DNA of 64,000 nt, taken from assembly GCA_944325155.1 (NCBI GenBank), contig CALUYY010000007.1, positions 34,458 through 98,457 on the forward strand. Reading direction: 5' to 3'. Under the pieces are notes generated by a model that saw only the letters and a list, made by a program, of their open reading frames with translations, was not told the origin of the DNA and made no database searches. Source of the DNA: Candidatus Gastranaerophilales bacterium. Lineage in GTDB: Bacteria > Cyanobacteriota > Vampirovibrionia > Gastranaerophilales > Gastranaerophilaceae. Made by a program: the position numbers and the translations under genes. How positions within the stretch are numbered: the stretch's first letter is position 1; the number at the start of each line of letters is the position of its first letter. This document shows positions 55,064 through 64,000 of this stretch, in pieces.

Positions 55064-56501
55064 CTATATCCATAACCACTTTGTTTTTGCCGCTTTTTTT
55101 GGCTTTATATAAGACCGCATCCGCACGTTCTATAAGCTCGTTAGGGTCGCGCATTTCTTTTCCGTATGTTGAAGCGCCGATACTCACGGTTACTTTTATT
55201 TTTTTGCCTTCAAAAACAAAATCTCTGTTCTCGATTGTTTTTCTTAATCTTTCTAACGGTATAAAGGCTTTTTCAACAAGAGTTTCAGGCATTAAAATAC
55301 AAATTTCTTCACCGCCGTATCTGTATACAAAGTCTGTTTTTCTTAAAGTGTTTATAAATATTTTGGAAACTTCTTTAAGTATGTAGTCTCCGGCTAAATG
55401 ACCGTACTTATCGTTTACGGATTTAAAGTTATCAATGTCAATCATTGCAATGGTAACGATTGTTCCGTATCTTTTTGCACGTTCAAACTCTTGTGCAAGA
55501 ACCGATTTTAAGTGGCGTCTTGTATAAAGCTGCGTTAATTCATCGGTGATTGAAAGATAACAGGTTTTTGTATAGAGATATTTTAATCTTAAAAACAAAT
55601 CCAGTTCCGATTTAACGGTCTGCATAAAGCGCATTTTGTTCCATCTTAAATTTTCTCTCGAGAAAAGACAAAGTTTGCCGATTAAGATATCTTCATAATA
55701 AAAATCAAACTCTTTTTTTGAAAGAAAATCATCAATTGAGTTTAATTTTTGAAGCCCGTTATTGCTTATTGCGATTTTTTCGGGTTTAAAATCGTTAACG
55801 CTGTCGGGCAGAAGCTGACGCCATATTGCAAGCATAATGTCATCATCAACGGAAATATTTTGTTCGTGGAAAATTAATCTTTTTTGAACCGATGAATCGG
55901 GCGAGTGGAAATGAATACAGGCTATATCGTAATCCGTTATCGTGGATAAAATTTCAAAGATTTCAGTTGCTATATGTTTGTCATCTTTTGTATAGTCGGT
56001 TATATCCCTGAATTTGTTTGTGATTGTTGCTTTCATTAATTCATCATCAAGAATTTTATTTATCTGGGTGATGATTGCATCTTCTTCGATTTCGTATGTG
56101 GATAATTCCTGTTTTACGGTATTTGAAACCGGCATTTTTTCGATTATATCTTTTGCGGATTGAACGATTGTCGACATATCAAAATCTTTTCTTAAAAAAA
56201 CATCCGCTCCCGATTGACTTGCCCAGAATTTGTCCAGGTTTTTGTCAAGAACCGTTAACATAATAAACGGGATGTCTTTTGTTTCTCTGTTGCTTTTTAA
56301 AAGCCTGCACAATTGAAACCCGCCCAAATGAGGCATTAAAACATCCGAAATTATAACATCGGGGGTATTTTTATAAATTTTAACAAACCCTTCAACCCCG
56401 TTTTTTGCGGTGTCTACTTCAAAGCCTTCTCTTTTAAAAAATATTTTAAGGCTGCTTAATTGTGTAACACTATCATCAATAATTAATACTTTTTTTGCCA
56501 T
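55056..56501 (-). CDS. Response regulator with GGDEF domain (probable diguanylate cyclase)
   Basis: A 481-residue protein: a receiver domain at 1-120 (DD at 9-10, phosphoacceptor Asp53, LTVLDK), a middle region about 130-310 resembling a GAF-like module, and a C-terminal GGDEF domain. The active loop is GGEEI (396-400), a functional variant of GGDEF, and the inhibitory RxxD site (RKTD, 387-390) is intact. So it probably makes cyclic di-GMP under phosphorelay control, with feedback. It is the first gene of the minus-strand operon, divergent from the receptor/CheA operon by 64 bp. Confidence 0.88.
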   Translation of the reverse strand: MAKKVLIIDDSVTQLSSLKIFFKREGFEVDTAKNGVEGFVKIYKNTPDVIISDVLMPHLGGFQLCRLLKSNRETKDIPFIMLTVLDKNLDKFWASQSGADVFLRKDFDMSTIVQSAKDIIEKMPVSNTVKQELSTYEIEEDAIITQINKILDDELMKATITNKFRDITDYTKDDKHIATEIFEILSTITDYDIACIHFHSPDSSVQKRLIFHEQNISVDDDIMLAIWRQLLPDSVNDFKPEKIAISNNGLQKLNSIDDFLSKKEFDFYYEDILIGKLCLFSRENLRWNKMRFMQTVKSELDLFLRLKYLYTKTCYLSITDELTQLYTRRHLKSVLAQEFERAKRYGTIVTIAMIDIDNFKSVNDKYGHLAGDYILKEVSKIFINTLRKTDFVYRYGGEEICILMPETLVEKAFIPLERLRKTIENRDFVFEGKKIKVTVSIGASTYGKEMRDPNELIERADAVLYKAKKSGKNKVVMDIDE

Positions 56502-56565
56502 AAATCGAGATATTTAATATAATGATACCAGGTTATTATACTATATTATTTTAAAAAGGTGAAAT

Positions 56566-57627
56566 ATGTCAAAAGACTACGGTAAAAAGACTACGATAGC
56601 TAAACTGATAGGAGCCCAGCAGACGGCAGATGCGCTTATTATATTTTTAGGGTTTGCCGCAGTTTGGTTTTTTACAAAATTTTCTTATTTAACAAACTTT
56701 GAAATGCTGGCGTTGCTTGCGATTTTACTTGTTGTGTATTTCCTTGTTTATTACGCTTTTTTAACAACAAAAAAGCTGTTGAAAAAAGAATTGGATAAGC
56801 TGATTTTTGATGCCATAGGACAAACCGATGATCAGGCAAAATCAATGGAGAGTTTGTCCAAAGACCAGAAAGAGTCTTTAAGAGAATCGTTTTCCAAATT
56901 AAAAAACATCTTCAGCGTGGTGGTTGAGCTTAAAGAAGATTTGGAAACAATGTCGGGGATTATCGGCGATACCAAGCTTAAGACCGTAAATTCACTTGAG
57001 CGAACAAACGAAGAACATGTTGCCGTTAAAGCAAATATTGAAAAAATGTTTGTAATACGTCATAAAATGCAGACAATTGCGGAATTAATTCTTGAATTGT
57101 CGGAATTTATACAGTCTATTTCATCTACCATAAGCACGGTTGAAGACATAGCGGAACAGACAAACCTTCTTGCGCTGAATGCCGCCGTTGAAGCGGCAAG
57201 AGCGGGCGAACACGGCAAAGGGTTTGCGGTTGTTGCGGGAGAGATTAGAAAACTTGCCGATGAATCCAAACAGGCAACTACAAAAATTACTTCACTGATT
57301 ACCGACATCCAGCAGACAACAAATTCCACCGTTATCGCAACGGAAGAAGGCACAAAAGAAATTGAATCGGGGATTGATCTTGCGCACAACATAGGTTCAA
57401 ATGTTGAAAAATTAATCTCAATCATAAATGACATTTCAACAAGCGTAAACGATACGGATTATGTTTTCCAGAAAATTACCAAAGGAACAAGCGAAACGGA
57501 TGTTTATGTTAAAGAAATCAATACTTCTCTTGAGGTCGCGAAAAAAGCGCTTGATGAAACAAACAAGAAACTCGAAAATATTAATATTATAAGCAAAGAC
57601 TTTAAAAATACCGTTATTGAAGAATAG
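56566..57627 (+). CDS. Methyl-accepting chemotaxis protein without periplasmic sensor
   Basis: A 353-residue receptor. Two membrane helices (about 21-42 and 46-68) are joined by only a few residues, so there is no outside sensing domain. The cytoplasmic part is a coiled coil with the conserved hairpin tip [18 protein letters not shown] and [16 protein letters not shown]. It probably senses the membrane state or an internal cue and pairs with the CheA 18 bp downstream. AAAGGTG lies 5 bases before the ATG. Confidence 0.9.
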   Translation: MSKDYGKKTTIAKLIGAQQTADALIIFLGFAAVWFFTKFSYLTNFEMLALLAILLVVYFLVYYAFLTTKKLLKKELDKLIFDAIGQTDDQAKSMESLSKDQKESLRESFSKLKNIFSVVVELKEDLETMSGIIGDTKLKTVNSLERTNEEHVAVKANIEKMFVIRHKMQTIAELILELSEFIQSISSTISTVEDIAEQTNLLALNAAVEAARAGEHGKGFAVVAGEIRKLADESKQATTKITSLITDIQQTTNSTVIATEEGTKEIESGIDLAHNIGSNVEKLISIINDISTSVNDTDYVFQKITKGTSETDVYVKEINTSLEVAKKALDETNKKLENINIISKDFKNTVIEE

Positions 57628-57645
57628 GACCCGTTTTTAAATATT

Positions 57646-60600
57646 ATGGAATTTCTTCAGGAAGAATTAGATGAAATTTTAAATATTTTCCAGCAGGAAG
57701 GTGCCGAGATTTTACAATCAATGGATAAAAACCTTCTTTTGCTTGAAAAAAAGCCCAATAACCTTGATGTTGCAATGCATCTGTTCAGAGATGCACACAG
57801 TCTTAAGGGTTCTGCAAGAATGCTCGGTTTTAACGGCATTCAAAATATTGCGCATAAAATCGAAGATGTTCTGGGGCTTATAAGAGAAGGAAAGCTTGAG
57901 GTTAATTCAAACGTAACGGATACAATTTCTGCGGCTCTAAGCTGCATAGACAACTTAATCAAAAAAACGGTAGAGCAGAAATCCGAATTTATAAGCGAGG
58001 AATCCGATTTTCATATAAAAAAATTAACCGCATTATGCGAAAATACTTCTCAAATTGATGTTGATTCGCCGTTAATCGAAAAACAGGAAAAAAAAGGCGA
58101 TGATCCTTTTGTTAATAATTTTTCAAAGTTTGAAGATTTAATAACGGGAATTGTTTTCATTTATTCAAAATGCGTCCATGATAATGATTTTGAACAATTC
58201 GGCGATATTTTAAACATAATAACCGAGTTATCACATCTTTGCGAAAATACGGGAAACGCTGATTTATATAATATTGCGCTTGCAATGTCCGATTATGCGT
58301 CTGAAAGTATCAGGGCGGACAATAAAAATGAAGACATATTGTATGAACTAAATTTAAAAATAAATGATTTTATACAGCAGTTTAACCTTGTTGCAAGAAG
58401 CAAAAATTTAAACACGGGAAATTATTATGAAAACGCTTATAAAATTTCCGCCGACAATAAATTACATGATACGGAAGCAAAGGAAAATATTGAAGAAGAC
58501 GAATTAAAAAGCGCCGAATTGTTGGAATTGATAAATAAAGCAACCGAAACAATTCCCAAAATAAGCCAGAACAGACATTCTCTTGCAGAAGCAAAAAGTC
58601 TTTTAAACGAAATTGTATCAAGGCTTATAAATGATGATTTTAAAAAGATTTATCAAACAGTTCTTGCGATAATTTTAAATTACGAAAAAAGCGCTTCCAA
58701 ACTTGAAAATGACGCAACAGACGCACTTAAAGAAATATTGGAAAGCACGGCAGGCATTGTTGAAGCGAAATTTTCAAAAAATGTATATAATGACTTTGCC
58801 GAAGAAATTGAACTTTTAAACCAAAAGGCCTTAATTGTTGCCCAGATGATAAAATATGAGCTTCAAAACCCCAATAAAAACGTAAGGCAAAAATCTTTTA
58901 AACCTGTTGATTGGGCTCAAAGTTTTGATTCAACGGCAATTAAAACCCTGAGGGTAAATTCGGACAAACTGGATAAACTGGTTAACCAGATAGGAAACTT
59001 AATTGTTACAAGAATTAAATCCCATGAACATGTGGGCATGGTAAAAGCAATACAGGATGAGCTTATTGAATGGCAGAAGCACTACCATAAAATAGGCTAT
59101 TATATGAAATTTTACGAAAAAAAATATATACAAGATTCAATCGAATCCGATTTTCAGGGGCAAAAAAAGGATTCATTTCTGGGATATAACAGGCAGCTTG
59201 TTGCTTTTCACAATTCAAACACCGAAAAAATGAATTTTATTTTAAGCAATTTAAGCTCTTTAATGAAAGAATTGCAGGAAAATAACCTTAAATTAAATTC
59301 AACGACGGCAGAAATTGAAAATATGGTTAAATCAATGCGTATTTTGCCTCTGTCTACAGTGTTTAACCTGTTTCCGAGAATGGTCCACAACATTGCAAAA
59401 GATAAAGGAAAAGAAATCGAGCTTACAATTGAAGGACAGGATGTGAGCGCCGATAAAAAAATTATTGAAGATATAAAAATCCCCATTATGCATATTGTAA
59501 GAAATTCTCTTGACCATGGGATTGAAAGCCCCAGAGAAAGAGAGCGCCTCGGTAAATCAAGAACGGGAAATATCTCAATCAGGGCGCTTCAAAGAGAAAA
59601 TAAAATCGTAATCAGCATAAAAGATGACGGAAAAGGCATTAATATCGAAAAAATCAAACAAAAAGCAATAGAAAAAGGTTTTGTTTCGCAGGAAGCGGCA
59701 GAGACCATGTCAAAAGAACAGCTTGCAAACTTTATTTTTTATCCCGGGTTTTCAACGGGTGATACCGTAACGGAATTATCGGGCAGGGGGCTTGGGCTTG
59801 ATATAGTTCATACAAAAGTTTCCCAGATGAACGGAAGAATTGATGTATATTCGGAAGAAAACAAAGGAACCGTTGTTACGATGGAGCTTCCGACCACAAT
59901 GGCAACATTGAGGGCGTTTATTATAATGGAGAATAACCAGCTGTTTGCAATTCCCGCTAACAGTATTCAAACAGTTTTGAGAATTTCGCCGAGCGAAATT
60001 AAAAACAGGGATAAAAAAGTTTATTTTATATATGACGGAGAAATTATTCCCGTAAGCAGTTTATCTTCAATTTTAGGCAACAGAGAAAAAGAAACCCCGG
60101 CCGATAAATTAACGATTATGGTTATTAAATCGGAAAGCATTACAACAGGTATTATTGTTGAAAAACTTGTGGGCGATGAAGAAATTCTGCACAAAAAACT
60201 GCCCGAGCCCATGCTCAGGGTTAAAAATATTTCGGGAATTACAACTCTTGCAAACGGCGAGATGTGTCTTTTATTAAACGTGAGTGATATTTTATCGTCA
60301 AGCAGGGTAAATATTAACGAATTAAACGTTACAAAATCTTTAACCCTTCAGGATAATTCCAAATATAAAATTTTAATTGTCGATGATTCAATTACAACAA
60401 GAAGACTCTTAAAAAATATAATGTCATCAAGCGGATATAAACCGGACATTGTTGCAAGCGCAAAAGAAGGATTAAGACTGCTTGATACACAGAATTATGA
60501 TTTAATCGTATCCGATTATGAAATGTCGGAGATAAACGGGCTTGAATTTATAGAAATCGTCAGAAACAAAGAAAGAACAAAAAATATTCCCGTTATTGTC

Positions 60601-60753
60601 ATAACTTCAATTGAGCGTGCGGGCTTAAAAGAGGATTTTATGAAATTAAATGTTCAGGAATTTATCAAAAAAGAATATTTTGAACAGCAAAGTTTTATAA
60701 GAACAATAAATAAATATCTGGATATTTCAATTAATGCGGGTATGAAAAATTGA
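57646..60753 (+). CDS. Hybrid CheA histidine kinase with receiver domain
   Basis: A 1035-residue chemotaxis-type kinase. An Hpt domain with the phosphorylated His51 (DAHSLKGSARMLGF) is followed by two further helical regions (about 130-270 and 290-410) without a clear Hpt motif, the dimerisation domain (about 430-580), the ATPase domain (HIVRNSLDHGIESP, KDDGKGINIEK, GRGLGLDIVH), a CheW-like domain (about 755-890) and a C-terminal receiver with Asp957. This layout is that of the CheA proteins of pilus-linked systems such as PilL/ChpA and PixL. The gene order MCP-CheA-HD is tight. The stop overlaps the next start. Confidence 0.92.
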   Translation: MEFLQEELDEILNIFQQEGAEILQSMDKNLLLLEKKPNNLDVAMHLFRDAHSLKGSARMLGFNGIQNIAHKIEDVLGLIREGKLEVNSNVTDTISAALSCIDNLIKKTVEQKSEFISEESDFHIKKLTALCENTSQIDVDSPLIEKQEKKGDDPFVNNFSKFEDLITGIVFIYSKCVHDNDFEQFGDILNIITELSHLCENTGNADLYNIALAMSDYASESIRADNKNEDILYELNLKINDFIQQFNLVARSKNLNTGNYYENAYKISADNKLHDTEAKENIEEDELKSAELLELINKATETIPKISQNRHSLAEAKSLLNEIVSRLINDDFKKIYQTVLAIILNYEKSASKLENDATDALKEILESTAGIVEAKFSKNVYNDFAEEIELLNQKALIVAQMIKYELQNPNKNVRQKSFKPVDWAQSFDSTAIKTLRVNSDKLDKLVNQIGNLIVTRIKSHEHVGMVKAIQDELIEWQKHYHKIGYYMKFYEKKYIQDSIESDFQGQKKDSFLGYNRQLVAFHNSNTEKMNFILSNLSSLMKELQENNLKLNSTTAEIENMVKSMRILPLSTVFNLFPRMVHNIAKDKGKEIELTIEGQDVSADKKIIEDIKIPIMHIVRNSLDHGIESPRERERLGKSRTGNISIRALQRENKIVISIKDDGKGINIEKIKQKAIEKGFVSQEAAETMSKEQLANFIFYPGFSTGDTVTELSGRGLGLDIVHTKVSQMNGRIDVYSEENKGTVVTMELPTTMATLRAFIIMENNQLFAIPANSIQTVLRISPSEIKNRDKKVYFIYDGEIIPVSSLSSILGNREKETPADKLTIMVIKSESITTGIIVEKLVGDEEILHKKLPEPMLRVKNISGITTLANGEMCLLLNVSDILSSSRVNINELNVTKSLTLQDNSKYKILIVDDSITTRRLLKNIMSSSGYKPDIVASAKEGLRLLDTQNYDLIVSDYEMSEINGLEFIEIVRNKERTKNIPVIVITSIERAGLKEDFMKLNVQEFIKKEYFEQQSFIRTINKYLDISINAGMKN

Positions 60754-61349
60754 ACTCGAATGAAATTTTAAAAAAATATTCAACCGATATAACCCATTCA
60801 AAGCAAAGTGCAAAATTAGCTCTTATTTTATTTGATAAATTAAAAAATATTTTTGCAAATTTAAAAAATTACGATAACAAAAAAGATTTGGACCTTTTAT
60901 ATAAGGGTGCACTTTTGCATGATATCGGGATAAAATTTGAAAATATTTATAATCTTCCCCATCATAAAGCGGGAGCCAAATATATTTTGTCCTGTTCAAT
61001 CGATGACATTGAAGATGAAGATAAGGCGGTTCTTGCGTGTCTTATAAGATATCACAGAAAAAGCCTTCCGAATGATAAAAAATATGAACCTTATAAAAAA
61101 CTTTCGATAAAAGACAAGGCAAAAGTAAATTTTTTAGGCTCAATAATAAGATTATCGGACGGACTTGACAAAATGCACCTTAATCTTGTGGATGATATTG
61201 ATGTTGAATTTGATAACAAACTTAACGTTTTGACATTAAAAATAAGCAGCCATATAATGTTGAATACATCAATAAAAGATATTCTTGACAAGAAAAAAGA
61301 GTTTTTTGAAAAAGTATTTCTTGTCAAGGTTGAATTCAGGAGTTTATAA
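60750..61349 (+). CDS. HD-domain protein
   Basis: A 199-residue cytosolic protein. The HD signature is at about 53-57 (GALLHDIG), with the helper histidines in LPHHKAG and IRYHRKS, and the late aspartate in IRLSDGLDK. The layout matches the HD domains joined to Ppx/GppA-type proteins, but the phosphatase part is absent. Possible activities are nucleotide or phosphate-ester hydrolysis. The start is a TTG at 60750 whose last two bases lie in the CheA stop codon (TTGA), so translation is coupled to CheA. Confidence 0.75.
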   Translation: MNSNEILKKYSTDITHSKQSAKLALILFDKLKNIFANLKNYDNKKDLDLLYKGALLHDIGIKFENIYNLPHHKAGAKYILSCSIDDIEDEDKAVLACLIRYHRKSLPNDKKYEPYKKLSIKDKAKVNFLGSIIRLSDGLDKMHLNLVDDIDVEFDNKLNVLTLKISSHIMLNTSIKDILDKKKEFFEKVFLVKVEFRSL

Positions 61350-61351
61350 AA

Positions 61352-62089
61352 TTGTATAAAAAGCTGATTGCCTTTTTATTTGTCGTATTTTTGGCGCAAA
61401 ATACACCTTCTTTTGCCGAGGATAAATTTTCGGGCGGTGTTTCATACGATTTTGAATTTAATGAAAATATTGAAGCAAAAAACTTAAAAGAAAAGCTTCC
61501 CGAAATAAGAAACGATTTTATAGACCTTAATTATTCAATACAATTTAAACCGCTGGATTTATTAAGTATTGATGAAGTTGCATACAAAAAAACAAAAACA
61601 AAAATGAAGGTTGCGCCCCAAAACCCTCTGGGGTTTGTTCCGGATAACTATGAAATTTCCCTGTCAACCGGAAAAGTTAAAGGCGGGTTGAAAGAGGCAA
61701 ACAATCTTGAATTTCTGCTTAAAAAACACCCCGATGACAGAGATCTTTTATTTGCTTATGCAATTCAATTAAAAAAAGAAAACGAACTTGATAAGGCTTT
61801 GTTTATAGCAAATAAAGCGCTTGACATTGACCCTAATTTTGCGCTCGGGCACTTTTTAAAAGGGGATATTTTAAGAACAATGGAAAGATATAAAGAAGCG
61901 GTTGAAGAATATCTCTATACGGCCCAGATTAATCCTTACTGCGCCGATGCTTATTATAACGTTGCCAAAATACTGGAGCTTCTTGATAACAGGGAACTTG
62001 CGCTTGATTATTATAAAACCGCATACCGTGCAAACCCCAATGACCTTGAAATCAGGGATATTATCTTGAAACATTATATAGAATTATAA
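61352..62089 (+). CDS. Secreted TPR-repeat protein
   Basis: A 245-residue protein with a signal peptide (cleavage likely after SFA-ED). The N-terminal half is unassigned; the last ~120 residues are tetratricopeptide repeats (LDKALFIANKALDIDPNFALGHFLKG, YKEAVEEYLYTAQINPYCADAYYNVAKI). It starts with TTG at 61352, well supported by AGGAG 9 bases upstream. It lies 2 bp after the HD gene, at the end of the receptor/CheA operon, and overlaps the convergent WYL gene by 16 bp. Confidence 0.75.
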   Translation: MYKKLIAFLFVVFLAQNTPSFAEDKFSGGVSYDFEFNENIEAKNLKEKLPEIRNDFIDLNYSIQFKPLDLLSIDEVAYKKTKTKMKVAPQNPLGFVPDNYEISLSTGKVKGGLKEANNLEFLLKKHPDDRDLLFAYAIQLKKENELDKALFIANKALDIDPNFALGHFLKGDILRTMERYKEAVEEYLYTAQINPYCADAYYNVAKILELLDNRELALDYYKTAYRANPNDLEIRDIILKHYIEL

Positions 62090-62952
62090 TGTTCAATCAA
62101 TTCTTCAAGCTTTTTTATAAATTCTTTTCTTTCATTATCCGGGTATAAAACTTCGGTTAATTTTCCGTATTTAACAAGTCTTGAAAAGAGCTTTTCTTTA
62201 TTTTTGCCGTTGTTTATAATAATCATTTCATTGTTCAGATAAATCGCATTTTCATTTTCTTTTAAGGTGTAATTTTTCTTTAATCTTCCTTTTATTTTAA
62301 ATGCGGTGTTATTCGGCATTTTCGATTTTTTTATTCCGTGAAAAGAATTTAATTTTATTGAAGATATAAAATCAACTTTCAGTTCTTTTTCTCTGTCTTC
62401 TTCAATATCAACTCCGGCAAGATGAACGCCCCGTTTTGTATATTTCAGTTCTCTCGGCGCAAAAATTATTTCTTTATTTTTGTACAAAAATTTAATTTCC
62501 GCTTCTTTTAAATTTATATAACCGTTTAATTTATCTATTTTATCAAACAATTCATCCGCAATTTTATAGCGATTTATTTTAATGGTTTTATCCAAAGGAG
62601 TGTTTAATTTAGAAATATTCAGGATTTTATTTTGTATTTTTACATATTTTTCATAGTCTTTTTTGGAATAAAGTCCGTATGCCGCAGAATTTAAAATTTC
62701 AAGTCCTTTTTGTTCGTTTTCATCTAAGGCAATTTTAAAAGGAGTTTTTATTATTTTAAATCTTCCTTTTTCTTTTTTGATTTCAAAGCCTGAATCTTTT
62801 AATGTTTTAAAATATTTTGAAAGCGTATTTTTATATACGCCCCATCCTTTTTTATCCAGCTCAAAACAAATCTCGTCTCTTGAAGCGGGCTTATTTAAAA
62901 GAATTTTTATAATTTCAATTAATCTTGAAGCGGAATTTTGAATTAAAGGCAT
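62074..62952 (-). CDS. WYL-domain transcriptional regulator (second of a pair)
   Basis: A 292-residue protein: an N-terminal winged helix-turn-helix (about 5-70, SRDEICFELDKKGWGVYKNTLSKYFKTLKDSGFEIKKEKG) and a central WYL-like sheet domain (about 145-225, EIKFLYKNKEIIFAPRELKYTKRGVHLAGVD). WYL regulators sense ligands or DNA damage products. AAGGAG lies 5 bases before the ATG, and the start overlaps the upstream WYL gene by 10 bases, so the two act together, much like the PafB/PafC pair. Confidence 0.75.
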   Translation of the reverse strand: MPLIQNSASRLIEIIKILLNKPASRDEICFELDKKGWGVYKNTLSKYFKTLKDSGFEIKKEKGRFKIIKTPFKIALDENEQKGLEILNSAAYGLYSKKDYEKYVKIQNKILNISKLNTPLDKTIKINRYKIADELFDKIDKLNGYINLKEAEIKFLYKNKEIIFAPRELKYTKRGVHLAGVDIEEDREKELKVDFISSIKLNSFHGIKKSKMPNNTAFKIKGRLKKNYTLKENENAIYLNNEMIIINNGKNKEKLFSRLVKYGKLTEVLYPDNERKEFIKKLEELIEHYNSI

Positions 62953-63851
62953 TTATACTCCTTAAGCGTTTCATTCAGGGTGTTTATAATTTTATCTTTA
63001 ATTTCTTTTCTTTTTATTTTTATGCAATCTTTTCCGATTGTTAAAATTCTCTGTACTATAAAAAAATCATCAATACCGGTCGCTTCAAGTTCGACCTCAT
63101 CTTTGCCGAATTTAACGGCTTTTTCAAATTCTTCCAAAGGGTTTTGTTCATAAAAATTTTTTGTAACTATATATCTTGTTTTTTCTTTTGAAAATTTTTT
63201 AAATTTTTTGTTTCCGTCTTTAAATTTTAAAATTTTAATTATTTTATCCGTTCTGAATGACGCATAGTTATTATGTATGTTTGAATATCCTTCAACATAA
63301 AGTTTTTCGTTTCTGTATGTTATTTTATCCAAATCAATTTCAATTTCAATTTCGCCTTTTTCCGGAGAATTGTATAAAATGACAACCGATTTATCTTTGT
63401 TTACCGCATTTTTTAATTTATTGATTATATCGCCGTTTACAAAATTAAAAATTTTAAAATTAATAAGCTCAAATGTTTCTTCACCGTTTTCAAACGGAAG
63501 TTTTAAAAAAAGGGATTTTAAATTCAAAATGTCCTCAAAATTATATAATTCCGTTACGGTATTTTTAATCGAATTTAAAAAATTTATTTCTTTTTTATCA
63601 AGTTTAAGGCTGATAAAATTTTTATTCAGGGAATATTTATAATTGTTTGTTTTTGTCCCTCTTTTTATTTCAAAGCCGCAGTTTATTAAAGTGTTTATAT
63701 CAAGTTTTATCGTTTCTTTTGAGGGGGAAAGATTATATTTTTTATTTAATAATTCCAAAAGTTCGCTTTTTGACAAGTCTTTTTCAAACAGAAGCTTTAA
63801 CAGCGCAATAAGCCTGAAACCCGTTAATTGAATACTTTCGTTGTTGGTCAA
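62943..63851 (-). CDS. WYL-domain transcriptional regulator (first of a pair)
   Basis: A 302-residue protein: an N-terminal winged helix-turn-helix (about 10-70, DLSKSELLELLNKKYNLSPSKETIKLDINTLINCGFEIKRG) and a WYL-like domain (about 140-225, VVILYNSPEKGEIEIEIDLDKITYRNEKLYVEGYS). The start is TTG at 63851 with AGGGA 7 bases upstream. It is followed by a second WYL gene overlapping by 10 bases and is divergent from the gene that starts at 63981, which it may control. Confidence 0.75.
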   Translation of the reverse strand: MTNNESIQLTGFRLIALLKLLFEKDLSKSELLELLNKKYNLSPSKETIKLDINTLINCGFEIKRGTKTNNYKYSLNKNFISLKLDKKEINFLNSIKNTVTELYNFEDILNLKSLFLKLPFENGEETFELINFKIFNFVNGDIINKLKNAVNKDKSVVILYNSPEKGEIEIEIDLDKITYRNEKLYVEGYSNIHNNYASFRTDKIIKILKFKDGNKKFKKFSKEKTRYIVTKNFYEQNPLEEFEKAVKFGKDEVELEATGIDDFFIVQRILTIGKDCIKIKRKEIKDKIINTLNETLKEYKCL

Positions 63852-63980
63852 AATATATTCCCTATATCACAAACATAACATATTTCAATACGAAATGTTA
63901 ATATTTATTGTAATAAATGTATACAAATATGTAAAGAAATGTTATTATAAAAGTATACTTTTTAGGAGCAACAGTTAAAT

Positions 63981-64000
63981 ATGGCACTACAGCAAATTAC
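63981..64000 (+). CDS. Start of a gene cut by the window end
   Basis: ATG at 63981 begins MALQQIT and runs off the window. AGGAG lies 12 bases upstream, and a TATAAA box stands at about 63947-63952. Too little is visible to name a product. It is divergent from the WYL pair. Confidence 0.5.

Overview
The window looks like a chromosomal segment of an AT-rich, Gram-negative-type (diderm) bacterium with a fermentative outlook. My best guess is the non-photosynthetic cyanobacterial sister lineage Vampirovibrionia/Melainabacteria (Gastranaerophilales-like). This is inferred from the gene mix, not proven: an outer-membrane autotransporter barrel, type IV pilus assembly genes, the MEP-pathway gene dxr, a DapL-like aminotransferase, ADP-forming acyl-CoA synthetase, GH57 branching enzyme, short RpoD/SigA, and several lineage-type proteins with a polar N-terminus and one membrane anchor. 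No rRNA, tRNA, CRISPR array or insertion sequence was recognised.

Layout. 1-6.5 kb: end of an autotransporter, groES-groEL, two DNA alkylation-repair genes, a small secreted protein, and an OadG-like small subunit next to an NhaD/ArsB-type ion transporter. 6.5-15.5 kb (minus): a large SF1 helicase with a C-terminal nuclease-like domain, an M49-like metallopeptidase, hisH, a DapL-like aminotransferase and a phosphohexomutase. 15.6-19.7 kb: a glycosyltransferase, GNAT, YkgJ-type protein and two membrane-anchored YD-repeat-like proteins. 19.7-22.7 kb (minus): a tight operon of a CapA-family protein with two MurF-like proteins that have lost the P-loop. 22.7-27.8 kb (minus): aminotransferase with Lrp regulator, radical SAM protein, pilO and a fused pilM-pilN, with a possible pilB/gspE remnant beside them. 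27.9-38.4 kb: rlmB, rpoD, dxr, a Ski2-like helicase, a glucan-phosphorylase-like protein lacking the cofactor lysine, TPR proteins, small regulators and a glycosyltransferase. 38.4-40.6 kb: an unusual islet with hairpins, a NERD protein and an SH3/superinfection-immunity-like protein. 40.6-50.8 kb: radical SAM, acyl-CoA synthetase (ADP-forming), a Q/Y-rich J-domain protein, GH57 branching enzyme and trkA-trkH. 50.8-62.1 kb: a chemotaxis-like signalling block on both strands (REC-GGDEF, double CheW, MCP, hybrid CheA, HD protein) with lspA and rluA. 62-63.9 kb: two WYL regulators, then the start of another gene.

Genes that plausibly work together: GroES/GroEL; PilMN/PilO with the CheA/MCP/CheW system (pilus-linked taxis, inferred); phosphohexomutase, phosphorylase-like protein and GH57 in glucan metabolism; TrkA/TrkH in potassium uptake; CapA with the MurF-like proteins in a cell-surface process of unknown chemistry.

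Expression signals show two styles. Many genes have AGGAG-type ribosome binding sites, several with TTG starts. Others have a -10 box 6-7 bases before the ATG with no ribosome binding site, so they are probably leaderless. Strong GC hairpins with T-runs mark most transcript ends, yet several convergent pairs overlap by a few bases with no terminator between them.
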